This document shows, one piece after another, positions 19,368 through 29,675 of a stretch of 64,000 nucleotides of DNA. The stretch is from Scolanthus callimorphus (Eukaryota; Cnidaria; Anthozoa; Actiniaria; Edwardsiidae). The DNA is taken from contig CM066917.1 in the NCBI GenBank assembly GCA_033964015.1, positions 62,001 to 126,000 on the forward strand. Reading direction: 5' to 3'. A model generated the notes under the pieces. The model was not told the origin of the DNA. It worked only from the letters and a program-made list of their open reading frames with translations, and searched no databases. A program made the position numbers and the translations under genes. Position 1 is the first letter of the stretch, and every line of letters begins with the position of its first letter.

Positions 19368-21918
19368 GCGTATTTTCTGAGGCGGACATAAATTTATCAA
19401 AGGGTATGGAGAAGACGTGAAAGCTATTCTACAACCAAACGGCTTAGGACGTAGCAAGAGATGAGAAGTATCAGGCTTATTCAGCAAACGAGTTAGTCAA
19501 GCTCGTGCACGAGAAATGGAGGCTGAAAAAAGAGATTACAAAAAGATTATGATACTTTTTCAATAATTTAAAACTCACAATGCACATTATTTTTATTGAG
19601 GGTCTCGTTCATCTTATATGCTGTGATTAGTGGTGTGCGGTTGTCACAACATTTTGAAGTCTGTCACCTCCATAATGATTGTGAAAATGTTCATGCGTCT
19701 GACAAAAAAAAGACAATATGCAAACAACTTTGCTAGCTAAAGACTGGGAAGGAAACCTCTGCTTTGGGTAGATGTTCACACCAGTGTTGTCCCAAAAACC
19801 ACTCCAAAAACAAAATATGGTGACAATTTCTTTTTTAGCACCTTTGTTTCATGTCACTTACATAAACAAATAATTCCTTTGTTTTGCGCCATATTATATA
19901 AAAGACCAAACACCAAAAGCAACCTTTTTATTAAGTAGGTGTATAAAGGGCAGTGACTTTCACTATATCAAAGGGTTGAAATTTTGTTTAAAAAAGTTTT
20001 TTTTATTGCAGTATAGAATAATGTTTTCATATTGTGCTATATTTTTGAGATAATTTAACAGACATATTATGCAAAATTATAAAAAGAGGTGCCTTTTTCT
20101 CAATTAAGTATATAAAAGGAAAGGGGTAACTTTTTCCTAATTTTACTATATAAAAGGGTTCCAGAGTCAGGATTGGAGCATCCAGTAGAAAATGCTATCA
20201 AGTGCCTCCATCCCCCTGGGTTGAATGACTGAGTTAATAAATGATTTGATTTTCTTTATTTATTTGTGCACGGCACCACAAAAATGTTTTTTGTCTATTG
20301 CCTACCGCCATGTCTGGTATGGGAAATAAAAGAATGCACTCGCCCTTCTCTCTCACCCTGAAGAGGTCCTCCATTGTTGGGTATGAATCTTATCAGGAAT
20401 TACACATTTTTTTACCCCTCTCAAAATTCTTCTGCATTTTGCTAAAAAAGAATTATTTTTTACCTGGTTTAGGCCAACAGGCTCCATCGGGCACAATCCT
20501 ATTGTTCTAAGCGACATCAAGCAAACCAAAACAAATCTCATGACTTGGCTATGCGTGAGTGAGTTCGTCGCTCAGCTCTTGTGCTAATACCATGTCTTGG
20601 AGCTCTTTTATTTGCCACAACAAAAGGCTCGTCACCTAAACAAAAGGCTGAATGCTCTTTGGCTTTTCTTTTTGTTTTGAATTCTTTTGTTAGACTCGTC
20701 TCGAGGGAGATGCGACTCATTATTATTCGTATTCAAACCAAAAGCGGGAACTTCGACATCAAGATGGCGAGCTAATTCGTGTGTCTACAACAAATCTCTC
20801 TCTGGGGGAAGTAAAATCCCGCGCTTACTGACCAAAGACGTTGAAAATCATTTCTTCACAATCAGAACCGTTAATATCCGTTTTTAGCAACTGATAAAAG
20901 TACTTGACAGAGCGTAAAACTAGCTCCGAATATTTTTTCCACACAGGAAATGGCTAAAAACACCAAAATCCACCTTGTCGTGGGGGAAGTAAAAATAAAT
21001 AATTAATAACAGTTATCAGGCAAAATGTCTTCTTTGCTATTTAAACTACAGAAATCAACTTTCAGCTATTTTACAGAAAAACAAGTAACATCACCATTTG
21101 ACAATATTATAGTCAAGGTCAGCAGTTTAGCTCCGTTTTGTCTGTAGTTATGGCTAATTAGCTTTCAAATCTGGCGGCGCCTAACCATACAGTCCCGGAT
21201 GCATGTCGCTGGATTGTGCCCGATGGACTACCCCGGCCAAGGCCTGAATGCTTTTCAAACCCAAGATGCTGGCTAATCAGTGAATGGACTGGGTTATGAT
21301 GAAAAAACACCCAAGAGCATCCTGTATGTACATGTACCAGTCTAATTGCATAAATACGCTCAGTCCCAAAATTAAGGGTCTGCTAGAATGGGTGCATGAA
21401 TTTCACATGGCCATGAAGAAAATAATAGAGTGGCCACGTGTGGTACAATGAACCTGAGACACAGAAAAGTAGTACAATGAAGCTGAAACACAGAACAGTA
21501 TCACATTACAAAATGTGACTTGTGAATTTGATCAGGATTTCTTTAAGGCTGATTAACACCATGAGCATTTAAAAGAATAATGTCAAGTAAGGTAAGTGAA
21601 TAACTGCAGCAATGTTATGCAAATGTGAAATAACATATACTGGTGTAAATGAATTATTTCATAATTATGGTAGTGTGAACATTACATATTCCAAGTGTGA
21701 ACCAACCCTAGTGTAATGGCCACCATTAAAATAATTCCATAACCCCATCACAGAGGGAATGCACTCAAATACCCCCCCATTATTATTACTAGTAACTTAG
21801 GTAGCTCGTTATTCATTTGGTTTAACTGTGAAAGGCCCTTTGTAATATTTACTGGGAAATACGCCACTCATAGACCTCATACGAAGTTACATCCGGGACC
21901 TAAGTGACATGAGAGCAT
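19368..21918. other. Unassigned intergenic sequence
   Basis: AT-rich. Between about 19905 and 20165 two diverged copies of a segment ending TATA(T/A)AAAGGGTT lie side by side. CCATCGGGCACAATCC at about 20483 recurs as its reverse complement at about 21212. No coding region or RNA gene is recognised. Confidence 0.4.
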
Positions 21919-23088
21919 GAAGGAAGCCCTTTTAAGGCCTTGCTTAAGAAACCAACTCTGGACCACGAAGTTCTCAAGAACCATCGTCCCATCTCAAACC
22001 TTATGTTTCTCTCGAAATCGTGCGAGAAGGTGGTTGCTGTGCAGCTGAAAGATCATGTGCGCAACAACAACTTAGAGGAGCTCTTCCAGTCAGCGTACAA
22101 AGAGGGACATAGCACAGAATCTGCACTGCTGAGGGTCCAAAATGATGTCTTACGAGCTATTGATGATGGGGGTTATGTTATGCTGCTGTTGTTAGACCTT
22201 TCAGCAGCATTCGACACTGTCGATCACACCATCTTGCTGTCAAGACTCTCGAACAGTATTGGCACGGCGGGCGCAGTACATCGGTGGTTTCAGTCCTACT
22301 TATCCGGCCGCACCCAGTTTGTTGCGGTCGGTAATGCTCGGTCTTCAAGCCGGCCTTTGGCATGGGGCCTTCCTCAAGGGTCTGTGTTAGGGCCCATGCT
22401 GTACCTGATTTACACCACTCCTCTTGGCGCAATCCTGCGACGGCATGGTGTTGGTTATCACATGTATGCAGATGATACCCAGGTGTACCTGAGCTTCAAA
22501 TCCTCCGGAGACATACTGAACGAGCGCGCCAAAGTTGAAGCCTGTCTCAAGGACATTGATTCCTGGATGCTGTCTAACAACTTGAAGCTAAATAACGGCA
22601 AGACAGAGCTGTTGGTGCTGCACTCAAAGTATCGTCCTCAACCATCACTTGATGATGTCTCCGTCGGGAACACTCAAGTCTCCCCTACTGATGAGGCGCG
22701 AAACCTTGGAGCTATTTTGATAGCACCATGAGTTACGAGAGACACATTAGCGAACTATGTAAATCAGCGTTTTATCACATCAGAAATATCTCTCATGTAC
22801 GCAAATATCTTAGCGCAGAATCCACGGAGAAACTTGTGCACGCTCTTGTCACCTCTAGGATAGATAACTGCAACGCTCTTCTGTTTGGTTTACCGGATCA
22901 TTTGATTAAGCGCCTTCAGAGCGTACTCAATGCGGCTGCGCGACTTGTAACGCTTACTAAAAAATACGATCACATCACGCCTATTTTAATGCAATTACAC
23001 TGGTTGCCTGTGCAACAACGCATCATTTTTAAGATTTTATGAAGGTATGACTCCAACATACCTTCGTGAGCTCATAAGTCCGTATCAA
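21919..23088 (+). pseudogene. Old CR1/L2-like LINE, reverse transcriptase part (5'-truncated, frameshifted)
   Basis: Encodes the later part of a non-LTR retrotransposon reverse transcriptase, which copies LINE RNA at a nicked target. Motifs appear in order: NHRPISNL, LLLDLSAAFDTVDH (motif A), GLPQGSVLGP (motif B), YADDTQVYL (motif C, catalytic YADD at 22465-22476) and the C-terminal RIDNCNALLFGLP and LHWLPVQQRI. The endonuclease is missing, so the copy is 5' truncated near 21919. One lost T near 22711 shifts the frame (between GAI and DSTMSYERHI), and a second disruption occurs near 23041. The remaining C-terminus continues at 27711 after a younger LINE inserted at 23088. This copy cannot be active. 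Confidence 0.85.
23083..23088. repeat. Target-site duplication, left (TATCAA)
   Basis: TATCAA here and at 27705-27710 flank the younger LINE. Joining the sequence after removing the insert plus one copy restores the older element's frame (LISPYQPRRALRSADHLLL), which proves the boundary. Confidence 0.8.
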
Positions 23089-23118
23089 CTCCGGATTGAA
23101 CAACGTACGTGTTCAATC

Positions 23119-24606
23119 ATGGCGGATAGACGTGTTTCTGTAGCTCCTGCAACAAATCGTTGTAAGTCACCTAAAATAGTATCTGGCCTACGCAGAACCG
23201 CTTCTCTATCGAATCTTGGGGATGTAGTATCAACAAGTACTAGCAATTTGGCCGATGTAATTGTAATATCAGAGGAATCTACAAAAAGTTCCAGTGCTCA
23301 AGAACCTTTCTCGACACGTGAAGAACCAACGGTCATTCTCAAGAGAGCCCTAGGACGTGATCTGGAATCGCTGAACAAGGTCGATCTTAAAGCTGAATTA
23401 GTGAAGAGAAAACTATTGACATCTGGAGTAAAATCTGCTCTGGCCGAAAGACTGAAGTCTCATATTCTGGAAAACGAGAGTGACAATAACAATGGCGTTT
23501 CCCGCCAAAATCTAAAAGGCAACGGATCTCATGCCCCAACATCAGAGGCTTATGAATTAGTAGACGACCACCACTCAGGCTGCCTTAGCTATGACCACTT
23601 TCGTGAATTTTCCGAACAAATAAAGCAGGACTTGGTAAGCCTCAAAGAAGCGGTCTATAACAACAGACAAGATTCTGACGCAGTCTATAACAACAACAGA
23701 GATTCCGAACAAGAACTGCAAGAGTTGCGTGAGCAGAACAGACTGATGCGGAATCGCGCGTTGGAAATGGAGGAGAAATTTATTGAATTGAAGGAGGAGA
23801 GGGATAGTCTCAAACTTGTTGTGTCGCTTTTGGGCAAAGATTTGTACCAAAGTACAAGGAACATTTCAAATGCAAATAATATCTCTTCTACCGTCACGGA
23901 TCAAGGACTCATTTCAAAGCCTCCTACCGTCACGGATAATGGGCGCGTTGCAAAGCCTAATGATCCCATTGAATCTGAATCCCAATCATGGCAATCGGTA
24001 AACAAAAGAGCCAACAGGAAAGCCAACAGAAAACCTGACAGTATTAGTACTCGCAATCACAAAGCAGCAAGTAAAGAAAGTAAAGAACCTTCGGAGACTA
24101 CAACTTCTGCCGATAAATTTACCACTCTACTTATCGGCGACTCGATGGTTCAAAATCTTCATGGCAGGAAAATCGGCCAGGAGGTCGGGCATCGTGTGGT
24201 AGTAAGAGCTATTTCTGGAGCGACAACGAAGGCTATGAAGGACTACATCAAACCAAACCTAGAGCTACAACCACAGGAGGTAGTCTTGCACGTAGGGACA
24301 AATAATTTGAGAACAAATTCGCCCCAAGAAGTCGCAGATGGAATTGTAGATCTTGGTAGACAAGTGGAGGGGTCATCCGAAGCTCAAGTGGTTATCTCAT
24401 CTCTAGTAACACGACGAGACCAGTTCAACGACAAGGTTACGGAGGTCAACAAGTTATTGAAGAGATACTGCAGACAAAATGAATGGAAACTTATTGAACA
24501 TAATAACATTAATGAGAAGGGATTGAATAAAGGTGGACTCCATCTTAACTTTGAAGGTAACAAACGTTTCTTCAATAATTTCTGTAAGAGTTTAGATTCG
24601 CCTTGA
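23119..24606 (+). CDS. LINE ORF1 protein: SAP-like, coiled coil, SGNH hydrolase
   Basis: A 495-residue protein from the ATG at 23119 (MADRRVSVAP). The frame is open further left only because it runs back into the older LINE; those 24 codons are not part of the gene. Residues about 83-117 (SLNKVDLKAELVKRKLL and ALAERLKSHI) look like a SAP DNA-binding motif. Residues about 197-245 are a Glu/Leu-rich coiled coil likely to mediate oligomerisation. Residues about 334-490 form an SGNH/GDSL hydrolase: GDSM (Ser342), GATT, HVGTNN (Asn395) and GGLHLNFEGN (His475). Esterase-type ORF1 proteins are known from CR1-like LINEs and bind element RNA or membranes in ribonucleoprotein particles. The usual Asp three residues before the catalytic His is Gly here. 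ORF2 follows after 15 nt. Confidence 0.85.
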   Translation: MADRRVSVAPATNRCKSPKIVSGLRRTASLSNLGDVVSTSTSNLADVIVISEESTKSSSAQEPFSTREEPTVILKRALGRDLESLNKVDLKAELVKRKLLTSGVKSALAERLKSHILENESDNNNGVSRQNLKGNGSHAPTSEAYELVDDHHSGCLSYDHFREFSEQIKQDLVSLKEAVYNNRQDSDAVYNNNRDSEQELQELREQNRLMRNRALEMEEKFIELKEERDSLKLVVSLLGKDLYQSTRNISNANNISSTVTDQGLISKPPTVTDNGRVAKPNDPIESESQSWQSVNKRANRKANRKPDSISTRNHKAASKESKEPSETTTSADKFTTLLIGDSMVQNLHGRKIGQEVGHRVVVRAISGATTKAMKDYIKPNLELQPQEVVLHVGTNNLRTNSPQEVADGIVDLGRQVEGSSEAQVVISSLVTRRDQFNDKVTEVNKLLKRYCRQNEWKLIEHNNINEKGLNKGGLHLNFEGNKRFFNNFCKSLDSP

Positions 24607-24621
24607 ATTTCTGATTATTCT

Positions 24622-27559
24622 ATGAATGCAGTGCCCATTGAGGAGGGAGGTGATAAGGAATTGCTGGGTTCTTTACATCAAAATTGCGATGAACCAGCAG
24701 AATGTCAAATGTTGAAATCAAATGAATCCTTAGCTTTGCCTCCGAGAAGGGGCTTGAAATTAGCCTCACTTAATATTAATGGTTTAGAAAGCCACCTAGA
24801 TGAGCTAAATATCTATCTTGCTGGAAATGATATTGACATTCTTGCAATCAATGAAACAAAACTAAACAATCTAGACAAAAATGAAGTTGTAATGATCCCG
24901 GGTTACGAAATTGTTAGACGGGATAGAACCACTGACAAGGGTGGAGGTATTTGCTTCTATGTTAAGCAACACATTAATTTTCTTGTGCGGGAAGACCTTA
25001 AAATGGAAAATATAGAAAATCTCTGCATAGAAATTCGTAAACCCCGCGCAAAACCGTTTATCGTTGTGACATGGTATCGGCCACCTAATTCCCTAGTAGA
25101 AGTTTTCAGACCATTTGAAACTCTACTGAGTAAACTTGATTCCATGGATACTGAGTATTTTATACTCGGAGATTTGAACTGTAATATGGACGCTCCCGGT
25201 GACAACGATACACGTAACTTAACGAGTATAACTGATGTGTATGGTCTCCAACAACTCATCAAGGAACCTACTAGAATTACTGAAAAATCTGCAACTTTGA
25301 TTGATTTAATTTTCACTAACTGCCCGGATAAAATTGTGTGCTCTGGTGTCCGCCATATTGGCATCAGTGACCATAGTATAGTTTTCGCATACAGAAAATT
25401 ATCTATAAATGGCTTTGATAAGGGTCATACTAGCATAACTTATAGAAATTTTCGAAATTTTAATCGCGACAATTTTCGTCGAGACGTTGAAACCCAAAAT
25501 TGGGATTCTCTAAATAACCTTAGGTCTGACCCAGACCGCATGTGGCTCGCGTGGAAGGAGACTTTTTCTGCCATTGTCAATAAACATGCTCCACTGAGAA
25601 CCTCGCGTGTCCGTTCGCGTAGTTCTCCGTGGATCACGTCAGAGCTAAAGGATATTATGCATAATAGAGATATTTTGAAAATTAGGGCGATTAGAACAAA
25701 AGACCCAGATGATTGGGCACAATTCAAAACACAAAGAAACAAAGTAAACAAAGAAATTAAGTTAGCCAAGCAACTATATTATCAAAACACCTTAAACAAG
25801 TACCAGGGTGATTCAAAGAAAACGTGGCAGACAATAAATGAAATAACTTCCAGGAAATCTGGTAGAACGTCTGTGAAAGAACTTAAAGTGAATGGGCAGT
25901 CAATAACAAACCCAATTGAATTGGCAGACGAATTCAATAACCACTTTGCCACCATTGGCCCAAAACTTGCGAGTGATATCCCTGCGCAAAGTAAAAATAG
26001 CCATTTAGACTTTCTTACTGGCACAAACAAAAGGTTTCAGTTCTGCCAAGTCACTTCAAATCATGTTCTCTCACTATTAAACAAACTAAATAAGTCAAAG
26101 GCCACTGGCCTTGACAAGATATCAGCTAGACTCATTCGTGAGTGCGCTGATCTTATTTGCACTTCACTCTGTAATATATTCAACCAGTCTCTCAGTCTCG
26201 GTATATTCCCTGACGACTGGAAAAGTGCCCGGGTAACACCATTATTCAAGCAAGGAAATCGTGATGACATGAACAATTATCGCCCAATATCAGTGGTCTC
26301 AGTTATAGCCAAGGTCTTTGAAAGGATAGTTTATGACCAAATATATGCCTATTTGATTGAAAATGACATAATTTGTAAATACCAATCAGGTTTTCGCAGT
26401 CTCCATTCGACCGTCACGGCTCTTCTTGAGGCCACAGATAGTTGGGCGTATAACATTGACAAAGGAAAAGTAAACGCTGTTGTTTTCCTAGATTTGAAAA
26501 AAGCGTTCGATACTGTTAATCACGATGTCCTTCTATCAAAACTAGACAATTATGGCATACAAGATATTGCCCATAACTGGTTCAAGTCGTATTTAGACAA
26601 ACGCACACAAAAATGTTCCATTAATGGCTCACTCTCTCAAACCTGCCTATTAAGCTGTGGAGTTCCACAGGGTACAATTTTAGGGCCATTATTATTTTTA
26701 CTGTACATTAATGACTTGCCAAACTGTTTGGATAATTGTCAACCACGAATGTATGCTGACGACACTCATTTGACGTATGCGGGTTCCTGTGCCGACAATA
26801 TTCAATCATGCCTAAACAAAGACTTGGCAAATGTCAACAATTGGCTAATAGCAAACAAACTAACTCTAAATGCGACTAAAACCGAGTTTATGTTGATTGG
26901 GTCAAGGCAGAGGCTATGCACGTTTACAAATCTTCCCCAGCCAGAGATAAATGGCGCGCAAATTGATCTAGTGACAAAAGCAAAATCACTAGGAGTGGTT
27001 ATCGATGAGAATCTCAATTGGTGCGAACATATAGATAAATTAACCAAGAAAATTGCATCTGGTATTGGGGCAATCAAACGAGTGAGGCACCTTGTTCCTC
27101 AGACGACTATGCATAATATTTTTCGTGCGCTTGTACAGCCACACTTTGATTACTGCAATGTCGTCTGGGGAAACTGTGGTGTTACACTCCATGATAAACT
27201 ACAAAAGCTTCAAAAGAGCAGCTCGTGTCTTGACCCACTCAAGCTATGATGCCAGTGCTAGCGAACTTTTTGAATATTTGGAATGGAAAAATCTAAGCTC
27301 CCAACAACAGATTGCGCGAGCAACAATGGTTTATAAATGTTTGCATGGACTGGCACCTGGCTATCTTTCCAGCAAATTTACGACCCGAGAATCGATATAT
27401 TCCCTAAGAGACTCGGACAACAAAGTCAACGTTCCACTACCGCGAACCAATTATTATAAAAACAGCTTCAGCTATAGCGGTGCTATCACATGGAACAGTC
27501 TTCCTAGCGAAACAAGACAAGCCGAGTCTCTTAGGAAATTTAAATCATGTATTAAATAG
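24622..27559 (+). CDS. LINE ORF2: APE endonuclease and reverse transcriptase (C-terminal frameshift)
   Basis: From an ATG at 24622 the frame runs 875 codons to 27249. Residues about 45-258 are an apurinic-like endonuclease: SLNINGL (Asn51), NETKL (Glu78), LGDLNCN (Asp184, Asn186) and SDHS (Asp250, His251), all catalytic positions present. The RT has YRPISVVSVIAKVFE, FLDLKKAFDTVNH (Asp624), GVPQGTILGPLLFLLYIND and YADD (711-714). It nicks target DNA and copies the element's RNA in the nucleus. After LQKLQ near 27210 the frame switches by +1. One extra A in an A4 run would explain it, and the conserved tail (RAARVLTHSSYD, LHGLAPGYLSSKF, ITWNSLPSETRQAESLRKFK) continues to the TAG at 27557-27559. 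The break could be a real mutation or a sequencing error. Confidence 0.88.
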
Positions 27560-27704
27560 GGCACGGCATTCATGGAAAGCAGCTCGGGGAGGGTAGGGTG
27601 GGTAGGGTAACTAGCGTAGATAAGGGTAGTGTATTATATTTTATTATTTCTATATTATTATAATTGAGCTGATGAATTTTTACCGTGGATAAATAAAGAA
27701 TATC
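27560..27704 (+). other. 3' UTR of the younger LINE
   Basis: About 145 nt after the ORF2 stop, with a GGGTAGGGTGGGTAGGG run, an AATAAA near 27692 and an end at AATATC just before the right target duplication. No long simple-repeat tail is present. Confidence 0.7.
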
Positions 27705-27710
27705 TATCAA
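27705..27710. repeat. Target-site duplication, right (TATCAA)
   Basis: Matches 23083-23088. The older LINE resumes immediately after it. Confidence 0.8.
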
Positions 27711-28061
27711 CCAAGGCGAGCGCTCAGGTCTGCGGACCATCTTTTATTAGTACAGCCGGCACACAAGCTGAAATCGTACGGCTTGAGGGCTTTTCTCGGT
27801 GTGCGCGCCTAATCTCTGGAATAAACTACCGCACGAGATTAAGAGCAGTACTTCCGTCCCTGAATTTAAACGCCGGCTGAAGACCCACCTTTTTAAATCA
27901 GTTTATTTTCATTCATAGTTAGCTTATAATATATTATATTTCAATATTAAGATTTTTAACGAATTTCATCATATTTTATAGTTAATTTTAAATGAATGTA
28001 AAGCGCATTTGGACATTAGGAAAATGCGCTATATAAATACTTATTATTATTATTATTATTA
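27711..28061 (+). pseudogene. Old CR1/L2-like LINE, C-terminus and 3' end (continuation)
   Basis: Resumes the older element: RRALRSADHLLLVQPAHKLK, then after a 1-bp frameshift NLWNKLPHEI and EFKRRLKTHLFKSVYFHS with a TAG. The 3' UTR carries the stem AAGCGCATTTGG/AAAATGCGCT and ATATAAATA, followed by an ATT simple-repeat tail (28041-28061). A hairpin before a short tandem-repeat tail is typical of L2-like LINE 3' ends recognised by their own RT. Confidence 0.8.
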
Positions 28062-29196
28062 TATATTCCATATCCTCACTAGTGAGGATATCGGTCAGAA
28101 CAAAAGTGCTTGGAAATCAATTTGGAATAATTGTTTCTGGTTTTGTCTATATAATAAAAGGAACTGCGATCATTCATAAAATATTGTTCTTCAGCACTCG
28201 AAAATAAAACTCAGATCTTCGCACCACCATGTAATATCCACTATTTCTCAAAAAATTCATCCCCAAACGTAGTTCAGGTATTAAATATCCTTAACATGGT
28301 TTGAATCTCTGAATGAAAAAACATTTTACAGGATGGCTTAGTTGACATGGTCGCACAGTAACACAAAATTACAGGTGGTCACAGAAAATTCACTGGATTC
28401 CAATAAGTTTGGTTCAAAGCCAAAATTCCCAAACATGCTAGATTTTAAAGAGCAGTCAACCAGCAAATGTAACAACAGAAAAACAAATAAGCCATGTACC
28501 CTCCCCCTACGTCAGTGAACTAATAGGTGATTGTTACTGTGACGTCATTGTTTACAGTTGGTCCATTTACATAAGTAACATAGAAAATAGGCTACTCAGC
28601 AATATACATCACGGAAATTTTTTGGCATGGCTTGGATAAAAATGGTTCTGTATGGTACTTCCTCGCCACGTATAGTCCCAGCTCAGATTAAATTTTCTGT
28701 TGGGTTCTGACAAAATGCAGTATGGCAAAGTCATTTAAACAGCGCTAAGATACCCAAGCCTGCACTACATTTTATCTGAGAGCAGTGCCAAAAATTCCCT
28801 GTCTAGTAAATGTAGCCTTTAGGCTGAATTTAGCTCACCTGTTTTCTCTAAACTAGGATTCAAAATGTGCAACAGTACCTTTAAACTATATTTTATCGTA
28901 TGCACTGTAATAGATACACATATGACGTCACAGAATGTCATGAACAAAAAAGTATGCATCGAGATGCACCTTCTGTGTATCTATTACAGTACATACGCAC
29001 AAAAAACGAGATATTTGTTTTATACGACAACAAACAGGGATTTTTGTCAACTGTGTATCTGTACTCTTATAGTGTTTACTAGTGTTGTTGTATAAATGTA
29101 ATTAGTAGAAACACACTTGCATACTATCAAGAATCCTGAAATTTGATTGGCTCAGCTACTCACTATATCACGTAATAGATAGTGAGTAGAGAAATA
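28062..29196. other. Unassigned sequence with three inverted repeats, left flank of the satellite
   Basis: Contains a perfect 22-bp palindrome at 28070-28091 (centre CTCACTAGTGAG), a 24-bp inverted repeat with one mismatch (28897-28920 against 28974-28997, TAATAGATACACA type), and an 11-bp perfect stem (29156-29166 against 29179-29189, CTACTCACTAT type) that ends 7 bp before the satellite begins. No gene recognised. Confidence 0.5.
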
Positions 29197-29384
29197 TTCT
29201 TCCAATGGCACTATCTGCTTCAAGTTGTGGTTTTCACATACTGCCCTCGGTGGGCACAGCCTATCATTGCCCACGTGTTGAGGTAACTGTATTCTGGAAA
29301 TGGCTGAAACAAATGCGATACAAGGTGTAAGAACTCTTTTTGCTAATAATAAAAAAATACAAGGAGATTAAGTTACCGTTATAA

Positions 29385-29675
29385 ACTTTTTCTTCTTCCA
29401 ATGGCACTATTGCCTACAAGGGAGGATGTCACGAGAAGGGATTGCTAGACAGACTCAATATTCCTAATGTCAACTTAGAGGATTATGGGTGCCTCAAGTT
29501 TGATGTTCTTTTCAATCAATATGCTCAAGAAGATGATATGAACTTTTTATTTGATATGTCTGCTTCAAGTTGTGGTTTTCACATACTGTCCTCGGTGGGC
29601 ACAGCCTATCATTGCCCACGTGTTGAGGTAACTGTATTCTGGAAATGGCTGAAACAAATGCGATACAAGGTGTAA
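29385..29675 (+). CDS. Representative satellite unit open frame (96 codons), coding-derived
   Basis: Between an in-frame TAA just upstream and the TAA at 29673, the frame reads TFSSSNGTIAYKGGCHEKGL, LDRLNIPNVNLEDYGCLKFD, VLFNQYAQEDDMNFLFDMSA, SSCGFHILSSVGTAYHCPRV and EVTVFWKWLKQMRYKV. There is no in-frame ATG before the middle (the first Met is in DDMNFLFDM), so it is not a free-standing gene. It reads like part of a larger protein. Conserved Cys/His residues (GGCH, DYGC, SSCGFH, YHCP) suggest a metal-binding or disulfide fold. The order 'YKGG..EK.LL..L.IP..NLE..GC.K' and 'HCPR.E' reminds me of an uncharacterised invertebrate protein family, but I cannot verify it. The same frame recurs in most units of the array. 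Confidence 0.4.
   Translation, partial: TFSSSNGTIAYKGGCHEKGLLDRLNIPNVNLEDYGCLKFDVLFNQYAQEDDMNFLFDMSASSCGFHILSSVGTAYHCPRVEVTVFWKWLKQMRYKV
29421..29627 (+). other. Candidate symmetric exon inside the satellite unit (207 nt, phase 0-0)
   Basis: Upstream lie a pyrimidine tract (CTTTTTCTTCTTCC) and then the first AG in CTACAAG|GGAGG, as in a 3' splice site. Downstream is GAG|GTAACT, a good 5' splice site. The interval is 207 nt, 69 codons, in phase 0 at both ends. In a 345-bp array the intervening 138 nt would be an intron, so unit-to-unit splicing would give an uninterrupted tandem of 69-residue repeats. Whether it is transcribed or spliced is unknown. Confidence 0.3.

Larger units (their letters stand above)
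23089..27704 (+). mobile_element. Nearly complete 4.6-kb CR1/L2-like LINE inserted in an older LINE
   Basis: A 4,616-bp insertion with a very short 5' leader (30 nt before the ORF1 ATG), ORF1, a 15-nt spacer, ORF2 and a 3' UTR of about 145 nt containing AATAAA and ending AATATC. It is flanked by TATCAA. Full-length structure, long open frames and a target duplication indicate a young insertion made by target-primed reverse transcription. One net +1 frameshift near the end of ORF2 probably inactivates this copy. Clade assignment (CR1/L2, Jockey superfamily) rests on the RT motifs, the APE endonuclease and the esterase-type ORF1. Confidence 0.85.

Noticed and set aside
23047..23118. N-terminal extension of LINE ORF1
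   Set aside because: Those codons come from the older LINE and the target duplication. The young element begins at 23089 and its ATG is at 23119.
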